64,000 bases of DNA from Klebsormidium nitens (lineage: Eukaryota; Streptophyta; Klebsormidiophyceae; Klebsormidiales; Klebsormidiaceae): positions 109,951 to 173,950 of the forward strand of contig DF237086.1 in NCBI GenBank assembly GCA_000708835.1. The letters run 5' to 3'. Position 1 is the first letter of the stretch. Each line of letters opens with the position of its first letter. Shown in pieces: positions 1 through 12,000 of this stretch. The position numbers and the translations under genes are program-made. The notes below the pieces were generated by a model. The model searched no databases. It was not told the DNA's origin and saw only the letters and a program-made list of their open reading frames with translations.

Positions 1-1509
1 ATTCGGGGCTTGCGAGATGCTCAAAAGGGTCAAGTTTTGGATAGTGATAGCACCCACCTAAGTTCCAGTATGAAGTCCATGTGTAACGCCCTCGTTCTCA
101 CGGTTCCCAACTTTGATTTTGTGCGCGGTGTGCCGTTCTGTTGAGAAGCGAACCGTGTTATCTCAAATTCCTGCAGCTGCATAAGACTGTCTCGAGCCTT
201 TTCGAACCGGTCCGGTCGCTTCGTTTGCTCAGCAGAGGTGATTCTGTGGATCAACAGTGGCCCCGCTGCCGCCACTTTTCAGAGTTCATTCGAAGTTCAT
301 TGTTCGATATACGGGAGCTTCTTGGCCGGCCCGTCCAATATCGACGGCATGCTCGTCAACGTCAACAAGCCTCGTTTCGGCTTGGACCTTGATTTCTTCA
401 AGGGAGCGGGCGTCGTCTTATGCGTACGTACATACTTCGCCAAGACAAATGGGAATGTGTCGGAGGATCCAATAGCGGTCCGACGGCTTTCAAACAAACT
501 TGGTAAGAGGTTTGCGGGGTCAAGCATCTCGTTAAGTTTGATGATCTTGCAGCATCCAAGCGGAGTATCTTGCGGGGCGCTTATATGTAAATAGGTACTG
601 CATGCATGCGCTAGCTGGCTAGCCGCATATGACTCGTTGGCAAAATGTTAATATTTGTGCACGCCCTTGATTCATGGACGCAAAGAGTGAGTCTCCAGGT
701 CCGTAAGAAACCTTCGCTTCCATGACGGACTACAGTAGTTTAGGAATTATAACAGCCAGGTATAACAAGCTCCAACTAACACCAAAAAACCTAAACCCAA
801 CGATCTACCTGCTCCGCACCCGTACCCACCCTACCCCCCAAACTAACTCCACCCGTCCCAGGCTGGCGAGCTTATTATACCTGCCGCTTATCATTCTTAA
901 ATTGTCCGAATTTTCGCTTCCGGTCAACCGTGCCGTTGTCTTTAGGACACTTCAATCATCTCTCGCCGATGCGCTGTGCTGGTTTTGAGAACAAAACTTA
1001 GAATACTATTCTTTTATGATATCTACATTCAACGAACGCGTTCGCATGTTAAGCCCATCCATGAAATCCGAGCTTTATTGGGGTCATACTTTTCCTTCAT
1101 GGCTCTTTAGCCCAGGTCCTAATAGCACAGACTGCGGGCCTGAAAGACAGCACTCTCTCTTCATTTCCGACGTCCAATGCAGCTGCATATCACACAGAAA
1201 GCCTTCGTAAGAACAGCTCCTGCTTTCGCCACGGTCTCAGAGTGCCGCCATGCTTCCAAGGTGGAAAAGTGCTCTGGGAACCAGGTTAGCCTTGAGAGCC
1301 ACCTTGCCACCATGCTATAGCGTGTCAAGCACTGGGAGCTTTACTATCGACATACCTACATGCGGTCTAGAGGAGAATTGGAAGGAAAAAGTATCCCAAG
1401 AGTCAGGTATGAAACACCCAATCAGAAACACCCGGTCAACTAAATGAAAACTTCCTTTACAAAAAGCAGCGTCCAGTCTTCCTCACTATCGTTTGGTCCC
1501 CTCAAGAGC
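1..1509. other. Left edge, no confident gene
   Basis: No gene can be supported here. A plus-strand open frame at about 240-420 looks mildly protein-like (it contains GPSNIDGMLVNVNKPRFG), but it has no start, no recognisable domain and lies at the window edge. It could be an exon of a gene that begins outside. The rest is low-coding sequence that contains the MITE-like element at 757-883. Confidence 0.4.
757..883. repeat. MITE-like element with terminal inverted repeats
   Basis: The left end reads CAGGTATAACAAGCTC and the right end is its reverse complement with one difference (C/T at base 10), giving 16-bp terminal inverted repeats around a C-rich, non-coding 127-bp unit. A diverged inverted copy lies at about 50680-50816. 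No clear target-site duplication is visible. The size, the TIRs and the lack of coding capacity suggest a non-autonomous DNA transposon; the superfamily cannot be assigned. Confidence 0.6.
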
Positions 1510-2733
1510 TCAGATCTTGGTCTTTTTCTTCTCCTTGGCCTCCTTGGCGGCGCGGATCTCTTTCAGTCTCTCCTTATCTTCGCATCTTCTTGCCACGAGG
1601 CGTAGCTCCTCGAAATCCCCCTTCCCTTCTGCATACCATTCCAGAAACGCCATGCGAGCAGGCTTCGTGGAAATCGTATGGACGCTGCTCAACATATCTA
1701 GAAGCTCTTCCTCGTTGATCTTAAGTGCGATGCTCGCCAAGACGCCAGTCTCAGGATTCTCCCAGCTCAGATCCCCTTTGCTGACGTTGACGTCACCTGT
1801 ATACACAACATTTCTGTAGCGTTCCACAGCAGCATGTGGAAACTCTTCCAAAGCGGACACTACGATCATGGAGCCATCCTCCGTCAACCTTGGTGGTTTC
1901 ATGCTGAAGACAATTGGCCACTGAGTCCCTTCCCTTATCTGCAGCAGCAACTTGTGGCAACGAACTGGGGGACCATCTTTGGTCAGTAACAGCACGTCTG
2001 CCGACTGCATTCCCTGCTCAGAAAGCAGTCCTTGGAGACTTGGAGCCAAGCGGTTGAGCTTGTTCAAGATCAAGCGACCCTCGACGATTGTCCCACTAGC
2101 TATTTTTGCTGAGTTGGGAAGGCTGACATTGCAGCCTTCCATGTTGGACTCTTGCAAAATCTGTACTGTCTTGCCATCAATCGTGAAGTTCGTTTGGAAC
2201 ATGATACTCGCCGGTTCCTTACCAGAGGGATACGGGGTTCCATTCTTATCACAGACTACGGCGCTGAGAACTCTGAGTCCAGAGTATACTTTCATTCGGA
2301 GCATGATGTCTGGATTGTACCAGACAAAAACTGCGCTAAGAATTTCGGAGCTCCTCGGTTTGATGGTGAAAGGAATTGTTGCGCAGCTAGTCGAACTGCG
2401 CAGCGGTGGCTCTGCGGCTGCCATTTCCTGAAGACAGTGTTCCCAGAAGCCAGCCGTTTTGAACCTCAAAAAGCAATTGAGTTCGTCGACTGTTTCGATT
2501 GCAGACCATATATTGCCACTCTCAGTCTGAGCGCGCCGGGGCCGCCCTGCACGGGGGCCGCGTACGCCGGTGCGCACTGCAGCCGCGACTCCCGCAGCCG
2601 GGGTTTCCAGGGGGTTTACAAGCCACAAGCCTTTCGGATCAGAGCTCCTGTTTCCAAGTATCGAACGGCTGTCAGAGAAAGTAACCAATGCCGTAGCGAG
2701 CGTCGATTCGACAGAGTTCTCAAGCTGGAACAT
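1510..2733 (-). CDS. BTB/POZ-like domain protein
   Basis: This is a single open frame of 407 codons on the minus strand. Residues about 244-320 read like a BTB/POZ fold: SADVLLLTKDG, VRCHKLLL, then FPHAAVERYRNVVYTGDV, matching the family pattern of a buried strand, the HKLLL helix and the YTG turn. BTB domains dimerise and often serve as Cul3 substrate adaptors; no partner domain (Kelch, MATH, NPH3) is visible, so the role here is unknown. The tail is very lysine-rich (KEAKEKKKTKI), possibly a nuclear signal. The first 103 residues look poorly conserved, and Met104 at 2424, preceded by a possible acceptor, is an alternative start of the real product. Its start lies 270 bp from the divergent TIC56 start. 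Confidence 0.6.
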   Translation of the reverse strand: MFQLENSVESTLATALVTFSDSRSILGNRSSDPKGLWLVNPLETPAAGVAAAVRTGVRGPRAGRPRRAQTESGNIWSAIETVDELNCFLRFKTAGFWEHCLQEMAAAEPPLRSSTSCATIPFTIKPRSSEILSAVFVWYNPDIMLRMKVYSGLRVLSAVVCDKNGTPYPSGKEPASIMFQTNFTIDGKTVQILQESNMEGCNVSLPNSAKIASGTIVEGRLILNKLNRLAPSLQGLLSEQGMQSADVLLLTKDGPPVRCHKLLLQIREGTQWPIVFSMKPPRLTEDGSMIVVSALEEFPHAAVERYRNVVYTGDVNVSKGDLSWENPETGVLASIALKINEEELLDMLSSVHTISTKPARMAFLEWYAEGKGDFEELRLVARRCEDKERLKEIRAAKEAKEKKKTKI

Positions 2734-3003
2734 CGTACGGCCCAGCTTGACCAGAGCTTATCAAGCTGCGCACAGAGCTGTCCTCACGTTTGCAAGTTCA
2801 TACACCACAGGGCGCACTGCGGCAAGAGGCTGATCAGCAGTGAACTGTGAAGGCTGAAGAAGGCGTCTGGCTGTGAACGAGCGCTGGTGGAGTACCACCA
2901 GTAGGGCTTTGTGGGGTCAGGAAAAGCAACCCTTAAATGGGCAGAGGATTTAGTAGTCGCAGGGTTTCAATGGAGTGATCAGGGGCGACTTGAAGCAGAA
3001 AAG
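2734..3003. promoter_or_regulatory. Short divergent intergenic region (BTB gene / TIC56)
   Basis: Only 270 bp separate the BTB start (minus) from the TIC56 start (plus), so the two probably share a bidirectional promoter. No TATA box or other specific motif stands out. An in-frame stop at about 2902 upstream of the TIC56 ATG supports the ATG at 3004. Confidence 0.4.
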
Positions 3004-6000
3004 ATGGTGGGCCTTCCAAAGGTTGGATTGCCCAAGCTGCCCTTTGGCGGGAAGGGGAAGGGCGAGGACGATGAGTTCCAGTATCGCAAGTTTGGGGATG
3101 ACCGTGAGTATCCGACCTCAAAAACTTCTTCTGAGTCGTTTGGAAAGCGAATACCCTCGTTTTGTCATCAGAGTTTTGAAAGACCATTACCAAAGCAGGT
3201 CAAATGTTGCGCACGGCTTTGGCAGTTTTTTCTGTATGTCCGCACGTAGTCTGCACCAATGCGCAGGCTTTTGTGCCTTTCAATACCGATGTCCTTCAAT
3301 GCGTCTGCAGCAGCTCTGATTCATCGAACACTAAAGCAGATTGCTTTGCACTGGAATGCTGCAATTGAGAGCGCCACACTCACATTGCATGCTCTGAGCA
3401 TTCAGCTGCAGTCAAAGCCCCGCCACTTTTCGATTGCACATAAAAGCCTGACAAGTTTTGAGGCACCGTTTGGCGTGCTGCTTGCTTTCAATGCACAGCG
3501 CTGCCAACAGGACTCAGCAGACTCGTGCCAAAGCACGAGCTACTTGTGAATGCCATGTCGAGCTGACAAGCAGCGACATTGCTGCTAGGATATCAGAGCA
3601 ATGGCATGACACCAGATTGCAATGAAAGAGATTTTGACTTGCTGCATGAATTGGCCCCTGCCCAGGGGTTGGTTGTGCTGCCTGGTTTCACAAAAGCAGC
3701 TCCGAAGAGTGGCATAAAGATGACATGGCATTCCTTTGCAATCGGGGTTGCTTTGACAGGACAGCGAGCATCCTTTTTCTGCAGACCGCCAAGCTTTGGC
3801 CAGACTAGTTGAGTACTGCGAGCATGTTCATGTTCTGTTAGTAGGAAGGTCATGCAAGCAAGTGGCAAGCGATAGCCAGTATCTGGCAGATGTCTGAAAG
3901 CTTGAGCTGCCGCTTAATAGGGCCAGAAAGGCAACTTCGATCCCGTCAAAAACATTTCAAAGTGCAGACTGCTGTATTTAAGCGCTTGCTCATCATCTGC
4001 TGGCTTCACCATGTTCAGTCCATTTCCTCGTTCTTACCCCGCGAAGCTCCACCAGTCTATTGCTTGGCGTACTACCAGTCCAATGCTTGCAACCAGCCTC
4101 TGTTTGATTGTTCCTTTGCATCCCTTGTCAGTTGCCTTGGCCTGCATTTTGACCAGCCGGTTAGCAGCTCGAAGACAGCCTTGGGCGCTTCTTTTCTTCC
4201 AGCCTTTCCGCCTTTGCTGCTTCGAAACCAAAGGGTTTGCTGCTGGGAAATTGCAGAACAAATGCAAGATGTCGCTCAGAGACTCTCAAGTCATCTCTTC
4301 CACCACTTCCATCCAGCTCACTGCGTCATATTCATGCAGCGACTGTCCTCCACCAGTGTCCCAACGTTTCGTCAGTTTCCTTTGGCCCGGCCTGTTCTCA
4401 ACCTGTTCACAGCTTAGGTGGTCCTACAGACGTCCTCAAGCGAAGGCCCTCATTGCGTCCCTACCTCCCTATGTTACCTCCCTTCTGGCCCGCTGTGAAA
4501 GAACTTTCGTCTTTTTCCCTCACTCTTCCCTTCTCCAAGTGACAGTCCTCCAGCCACTCTATCCAAGCTCGATTGGGCCGGTCACTGATGTCCTGCTGAA
4601 CACTCGTCAACTTACCTCAACATATACCAACCTGATCATTTGGAGGACTCCTATACCACACTTGCACTTCTCCTCATGATGGTGGTCAAGTACTGCTAAC
4701 AACTTCCAAACCCTTCCCTCCTCGTTCCGTGCATGCAGCCAAGACCCGGCCGGTCAACGATGACCTGCTCGGGTACTCGGACTTCCAAACGGACCCGAGA
4801 AAGATGAAGCGGCGCACGCTGTCGCCGTCGGAAAAGGGAGAATGGATCGGCGGGCTGCAGGGGGCGGTTGCGGAGCGGCGCGCCTTCCGGCGGCTGCATG
4901 CGCGCAACTGGAAGTTGTGGGACATCTTCGATTTGGGGAGGCCGGTGGACGTTGCGTACATGTCGGGGGGGGAGGCTGTGCATGAGAAGTACTGGCGGAA
5001 ATGTGAGTGGGATAGATGTAGAAACTAGGTTGCAAGCAGAGCTGGAGAAAGATTGTTGCATGAAAGTGCTTCTGATGGAGGTTACATGCATCAAGGAAGT
5101 GTGAGCGGTTTTCAGAAAGCTGCTGAATTGGCTACTTGCAATATCAGGGTCCCACTCTTAGATTCTTTGCTTATTTGTGCCCTCGTGCCATTTCGATTTT
5201 CAGCCGGGAAACTGAACTATAGAACCTGTTTTCGATGTACACTCGGTCTGGTTTAGCCTCTGAGCAACCCAGAATTCCTCGACCGCTTTTGCTCGGCAGT
5301 TTCTTGTTTTTGTGAGAAGGTTAACAGTCAAGTCCACAAGTCTCTGCCGGCAAGATCAATAAAGTTACGTGTCGCGCCCTTGAACAATAACCATCCCCTT
5401 GATAGTTGCACCGAGTGGGACTCTTAAGGAGCTGACTTCCCCTTATTTACACTTGCGCAGGGCACCGTGTGTCCATGGGCTCGCAATACCGCGAGCGTAT
5501 CTACTACAAGGATCGTGTTGGGCTCACTCGAGGCCCTGCCAGCCACCAGGACCTGAGGTTGGCCTACGCGTCGGGCCTGATCGACCGTGACACGTTTGTG
5601 TGGGCAGGAGAGATGGACGAGTGGGTGCCGCTCGCGTGCGTGTACGGCCTCGACGGACTAGTCGTCACGCCCATGTGTAAGTGCAATACACTGCTTGTGT
5701 AAATGCCTCTTTGCCGTTTTTATTTGAGTGCATCCAATTGCAGTCTGCATCCTTTTGAAGGCTATTTGGCTCCGCTGTTGTGAGTTGACTTCCGCTACTT
5801 TTCATTTTCGAGCAGCAACGTGCGAACATGTTGTATCTTGAAGGCGTCTGCTTTGCTTCGTGTGGTTTTGTTATTGCTGCGATTCACATCTTTCAGCAGC
5901 AGTGCACCCGAAGCCCTTCATTTATCTCCTGCCTTTGGTTGTACAAGCATACTGTATCCTCTTCTGCATTTGCTTTTCAGAGCACTTTGTGGGCAACTTT

Positions 6001-9000
6001 GAAATGCTTGTCCTTCGTCCATAAAATTGCCCAACCCTTACCCGCTTTTGATAATCCCCACGCAGCTGTCGGCACGCGCGCGATCACGCTCGGCATCCTG
6101 AGCGCGCGCCACTCCGTCAAGAAGATTGCCAACAAGCAATGGGGGGCCATCAAAGTGCCCCCCATCGCCAACTGGAAGCTGGACCCCTTCGCGGGCGCGG
6201 GCCGCGACCGGGAAGAGCCCGTCCAAAAAACGAAGGAGAACAAGGGCCAGTTTGAGGCGGACCATGAGGCGTACGAGGACGACGTGGCGCGGGCAGGGAC
6301 GGTGGACTTTCTCGAGAAGCGGGTGAGTGGACGAAATTCTTTTGGTAATAATCATTATATGTATGTTCTTCTCGGGCTCTATGTTTGGGTTGTTTGAGAA
6401 CGATGTAGAGCGGGCAGGGACGGTGGACTATCTCGAGAAGCGAAGCGAAGCGTGAGACTTTGAACCTTTCAAAATGACGACTTCTGATTCATCTTAAAGC
6501 CACTCGACCACGCTTCGGGCCCGAGTCAACGCCCCAAGAAGTTGGACGAGTGACATCAGCACAAAGTTACTTTCCCTCTTAACCCACATTCAGTCAAGTC
6601 AAACAGGCATTCAATACAACGAGTTCTGACTGACCCAATTTTTAACGCCTACCAGGCGTCCGGCCGGAGCGGGCGGCCCGAGAAGCTGGACGCCATCGAC
6701 CAGGATCCGGACCCGGACGCGCGGTCCAAGGCCGAGATTCGGACGCCCAAAGAACGCGCCAAGGATTTGGAGCACAAGATCCTGGCGCCGCGGCTGGCGA
6801 AGCAGCTGTCGCCGGACGAGTTCGATGAGCAGATGGAGGAGCGCGACAAGAAGGACAAGCTGGAGCACTTCCTCAAGACCGTCACGCGCAAGGACGTCCT
6901 CGAGGTGCGGGAATTTTGCAAAGTTGCGAAGCCTGGGGTGTCAGATTTTCAAGACTCTGCTGTTTGACATGTCAGGGACGTCGTTGAGGTGGGTAAATCG
7001 AGGGGTTGAGGACTGTAGGGTTAGAAATGGTGTTGCGTGGAGCAGTGAGAAGCGCGCTAAGAAGGACAAGCTGGAATATTTCCTCAAGACCGTCATGCGC
7101 AAGGACGTGCTCGAGGTGGGGCAGCTATTGCCTTTGAATTTGTGAAGTTGTAGATTCAAGAGGTTCAGGGGGCTGAAGATGTCACGAGTCTACGGAGCTG
7201 CGTCATAAGAAGGAAAAGGCCGGTGCTGGCCTCAAGCCACAACCCAAATCAAGTAATTTATGCAGAACCGGTCTTCTTCCAAGGGCCGCCTGATGTCGGA
7301 AGGCGTGGACGTGATCGGCGAGTACCACGAGGTGGCAGTAATCGCCTTTGCCGCAAGAAAGATCTTCGCTCTAAGACTCTATCCCGACCCGTTAAGGCAC
7401 CCAATCGTGGCTCCGTACCCGCCTCTAGCTTATTCTCGAACACTGTTCTGCAAGGCAACCGTTTTTCAGTAACCTTATTTGTAACCTGCTGTAAATGCTG
7501 GTTTGCAGGGCCGCCCGATGCCGGAGGGTGTGGATGTGATCAGCGATTACAACGAGGTGGCAGTGATCGACCGGCCGGCGCCGGGCAGCCAGGAGGAGAA
7601 GGAGATCTGGGACGACATCCAGGCGCGCGACGACGAAGACCGCGTGGTCACGGGGCCCTGGCACGAGGTGTTCGAGCGGGGGCAGGACGAGCGGGACAAG
7701 CACGCGGTGCCAGGTAAGGGGTTTGGGATTTACTTTTTAGTCTGCAGTGGTTTTGTTGATTTGATTCAAAATTGATGATACTTGAAACCGGTTTTCGCTC
7801 TCGGCTGATGACATGAGGTGTTCGAGCGGGGGCAGGACGAGCGCGACAAGCACGCGGTGCCAGGTAAGAAGGGGGTAACTGTCAGGATACAGTGGATGTC
7901 CCGAGTTATGCTAGGAGTTCTTCAGCTTATGTGCTCAGATGCCAGTGAATGCAGTGGAGGGCTCTGCCAATCTGCCAACGGCTGACTCACTTCTGCTGGC
8001 TTCTGTCACCCGGTTGCAACAGATTGTTTCAGCTCTGCTTGCACCACCCAAGTTATGAAAAATCCCTGAAATACGTAGAAAGCTCTACGTGTGACCAAGT
8101 TGGTCCTCCACCTCTTGTTGTACCTTCACAGAACGACATCCGTCGAAAGTCTGTCATCAGCGTGCTTTAATCACAACCGAATGCAACTTCCGAAGTTTGG
8201 CGGCATCCAAACGGTTTCCTCAGTTCTCCCTAACCCTGTCCCGCAGAGGGCATCCGCCACAAGCCGCGCGACGTGAACGAGCAGTGGCGCTTCAACCTGC
8301 CCAAGATCGACCCGCGCCTGAAGGTGCCCCTTTTGGAGGCGATCCAGAAACGGGTTATTAAGGAGGTTAAGGAGGCGTTCGCGCCCGAAGTCGAAACGCC
8401 GCCCGAAGAGCAGACGTGCCGCTTCCCTGACTTCCCCTGGACCAACGGCAGCGGGGGGCTGCCCTACGACGGGCTGTTCGATCTTACGCGCCCCAGGCAA
8501 GTCTGCTGACGTTATTGGTTTGACCTTGGCGCGGGTTGGCCCTGCCTGAATGCCCGACCTTGAGAAATACAGAGCACAGCCCTGGCCGAAGTTTAAGGAC
8601 GTAGTGTAGGAGGTGAAAGCATGCACTGGGATTTTACGGAAAGATTCAAAGCCTGGTTTCTGGTGGAATGTCTGCCAACGGTAGTTGGCTCTCAAGCACA
8701 TACGGACCGATATATTGGATCCGTCCAAGCGTACTGGTAGCGACAAAGACATGGAAGGAGTTTGCGAGGTTGGTCAAGTGCAGAAGAGGGCTCGCACCGG
8801 ATATTGGGGGTGCCGTCACACGAAGAGGTGTCCAAAGAACCACGCCCGTTTAGGAGCGTAACGGCTGTTCACCTTGTCATCCATCAGTCAAGGTGGCTGC
8901 TTGCCACTGCACCCATTTCAAGAGAAATGCAAACCACTTCTCACGGGAGTTGATTGTTTTCGTGGGTTGCTGCGCAGGGGCAAGCGCATGCCAGGCGCGA

Positions 9001-12000
9001 TTCAAGACGCAACGCGCCAGGGCGGCTTCGCCGTTTTCATTCCGGCCCTCACCATCGTTAATGTATCTCGCGAAACGCCAATCAACGTAAGAAATGATGG
9101 CTGATTTGACTCAAACTTTGATACGCAGGGGCAAGCGCATGCCCGGCGCAATTCAGGACGCCGCGCGCCAGGGCGGCATCGCCGACCGCAACCTAGCCAT
9201 ATAATTGCAGAACAACTTTTCAACAACGGCTGACTTTATTTGTGGATGCAACGCAGGGGCAAGCGCATGCCCGGCGCGATCCAGGACGCCGCGCGCCTGG
9301 GCGGCATCGCCGACCGCGACATGGCGCTCATGGAGTCGTGGTACATCAACATGCTCCACCCGCTGGACGATCCCGACCTGCACGCGCAGTGGCACGGCCG
9401 CTTCAAGCGCATCAAGGAGGAGCGCTTCATGGAGAAGATGCTGGCGGGGCCGTGGCGCGACCCGACGCGCGCGCTGCGCTGGTTCCCCGAGGAGGACTGG
9501 GACGACCCGTACAAAGACCACGAGTTTGTGAGTGGCGTTCCAAGCAATCTAGCGTCGGCCCGCTCTAGAGCCCTTACGTTGTTTGCTTACACGGCCTTTG
9601 GTGGGGTTGAGGTCCCGAAAAAAGACGCCTCCAGGCTTTCCCGGCCGATGATTGGGGTCAAAGATACTCTGTATCCATTTTCAAAACGATTCCTTTCTTG
9701 GTGCAGCCCTCACTCTCATGATTTGTGTCGCGTGCTTAGCTCTCCCACCGGTCGCCCTTCCTGAAGTCCTCCTCAGCTCTGTCGCACTAAGCGAACAGAT
9801 TCTCATACGTTTCTGATACCTCTGCCTTCTTCTCCGGCAGTCGATTAGCAACAAAGCGTCCGGAGACTCCCATTTTTCTGCACCGCTTTGTAGTGCCTCT
9901 ACTATAGTAACGGCATGTCGCAACCCTCCCCTAATGCCACTGTAGGCCGTAGTTCGGCGCACTCAAGACCCCTTGCGCTTCTCGCAGATCAAGCGGTCCG
10001 TGTGAAATTTCTACCCATTTCTAATCTATTGATATTCCCTGATCTTCTCTTCTCTCAATGTCAATCAGCGATTAGCCTGCTTCTTCTTGTTTCCGGCCGT
10101 CAACCAGCGCAAGGGCGTCGGACGCTACCCTTACAACGAGCCAGACGAGTATTAGTACTTATGTCTCCCATCGTGCAGTCTTCCTAGCAGTCTTTCGCTT
10201 CCTCCCAAGAGGTTCCTTAACGATTCGAATCCGGTTGTCTTCAATGCAGGCCGTCGACCAGCGCAAGGGTGTCGGGCGCTACCCGTACATCAAGCCGTAC
10301 GAGTACCAGTCTGCGCCGATGCCCCTCGAGTTGGACGGATTCGGGCGCCAGTTCGCCCCGGGGCTTAAGAGCCTGGACGATCTCCCGCCCGATGACCCGA
10401 CCCACGTGCCGTACGATGGGAAACTGGACAGGTCGCCAATCGCCGACTGGGAGCGGCCCGAGGGCTTCGGTGAGGCTTCGCAGCTTGTGTCGCTTGAATT
10501 TTTGGGTCTGGTTCCGTCTGGTTCGAATGGCTGGCCGGCAGTTAGGATGTCGCTGTTCGGCTTATCAGGATTTTACGACATTGTCAAAGCCACGTGCCTT
10601 TCATTGGCAAACTGGACAGGTCGCTCATCGAGGAACGGCCCGAGGGCTTTGGTGAGGTTTCGCAGCTTGGGCGTTTTCAAAGCGCGGGTTTCTTGGCTGA
10701 TCTTTTGAGAGTGGCAGGGTGTCAGGCTTTGGGTCTGTCTGTTTCCCAACAACTAAAACTTCCTGTCACACCCTCTGTGTATGTGCACGTGCATATCAAT
10801 CCTAGAACGATGTTAGTCTTCAATTTTGACCCGGCCCGGATTGCCAAGCTCCAAGTTATGAGGCTCGACATTCAACCGAGTGCGTCTCTTTCCTCGAGCA
10901 TGTTCACAGTCGTTGGGTGGCACAAGCCGAGCCGCAACTTGTCTTCGGCTTTCAGGGTTCGTTTAAGGATCTGAACGCCTTAATTTGGACAACCGACGAT
11001 TGCCGGCTTTTCCCTCTAGGCGATTTTACATTCTCCAAGGAGCGTAAGCTGAGCTGCAACTTTCACTTTTAGGTTCAAACGCTTCATCTTAGATGGACGA
11101 CTAATCCTTTGCCGCTCTCCCCTGCAGGCATGTTCACATTCCCCGGTTGGCGCAAGCTGAGCCGCGACATGTCCCCGCACAAGGTGGAGAACGAGGAGGA
11201 GCTGCGCGCGGAGCGTAAGAAGCTAGAGAAGGAGTTCAAGGACCTCGAGAAGAAGGAACTAGATGTGGTCAACAAGTACGTGGAGGCCAACAAGGCGATT
11301 CGGAGCCAGCCGGGCTTCTGGGAGGAGAAGGCGGACTCCATGTGGTTCCGGAACGACTCCATGGACGAGCTGATGCGGGTGAGGGATCCCCCGCAGTAAC
11401 TCGGCAGAGAGATTCGCTTTTTGGGCTTGTGTGGGTTTCTGTCCTGGTGGTTGAGCTCGCAGTTTTTAAGTGTTCTGGGTGTGAAAGTCTGGGATTTTGG
11501 CAAGTGGGTTAAGGGGTTTCAACTGTTCCATGTGGTTTTGGAACTCCACGGGCGAGGTGATGCGGGTAAGTGGCAGGATTGACGTCGAGCGACCCCCTAC
11601 TGTCAGGTGACATCATGAGCATGACAAGTGAAGCCGCAGCGAAGTAGCGGGGGTTTGACATCTGTGGCTGGGAAACGTCGCAGTTTGCGTGTTCAGGGCC
11701 TCCGATGTGGAGTTTCGCACAAGGTTTACACTCTGGGGCTTTGAGGATGTGGGGTTTCAATGAAGGGTTGCAGACGGCGTAATTCGAGGATAGGCGGTTT
11801 AGGAGACTTTGAAAGTTGCGCTTGAAATCAAAGAGTGTTATGACCGTTTTGGTTCATGAGTCCTGGGTTCAAAGGTTCAAGGCTGCGGATACCACGAGCT
11901 CCGACTGGAAGCTGCTTTGCTACTGTGGGCCTGCCGCGAGGTTCGTGTAGGTAGCGACGAACTACCGTCCTGCCCGCTTGGGAAGTCCTCATCGGAAGCT

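Noticed and set aside
7815-7868. Exon-edge copies as true alternative exons
   Set aside because: Most are fragments of one exon end without a second splice site, several have frameshifts, stops or lost acceptors, and no transcript data are available, so I list them as repeats.
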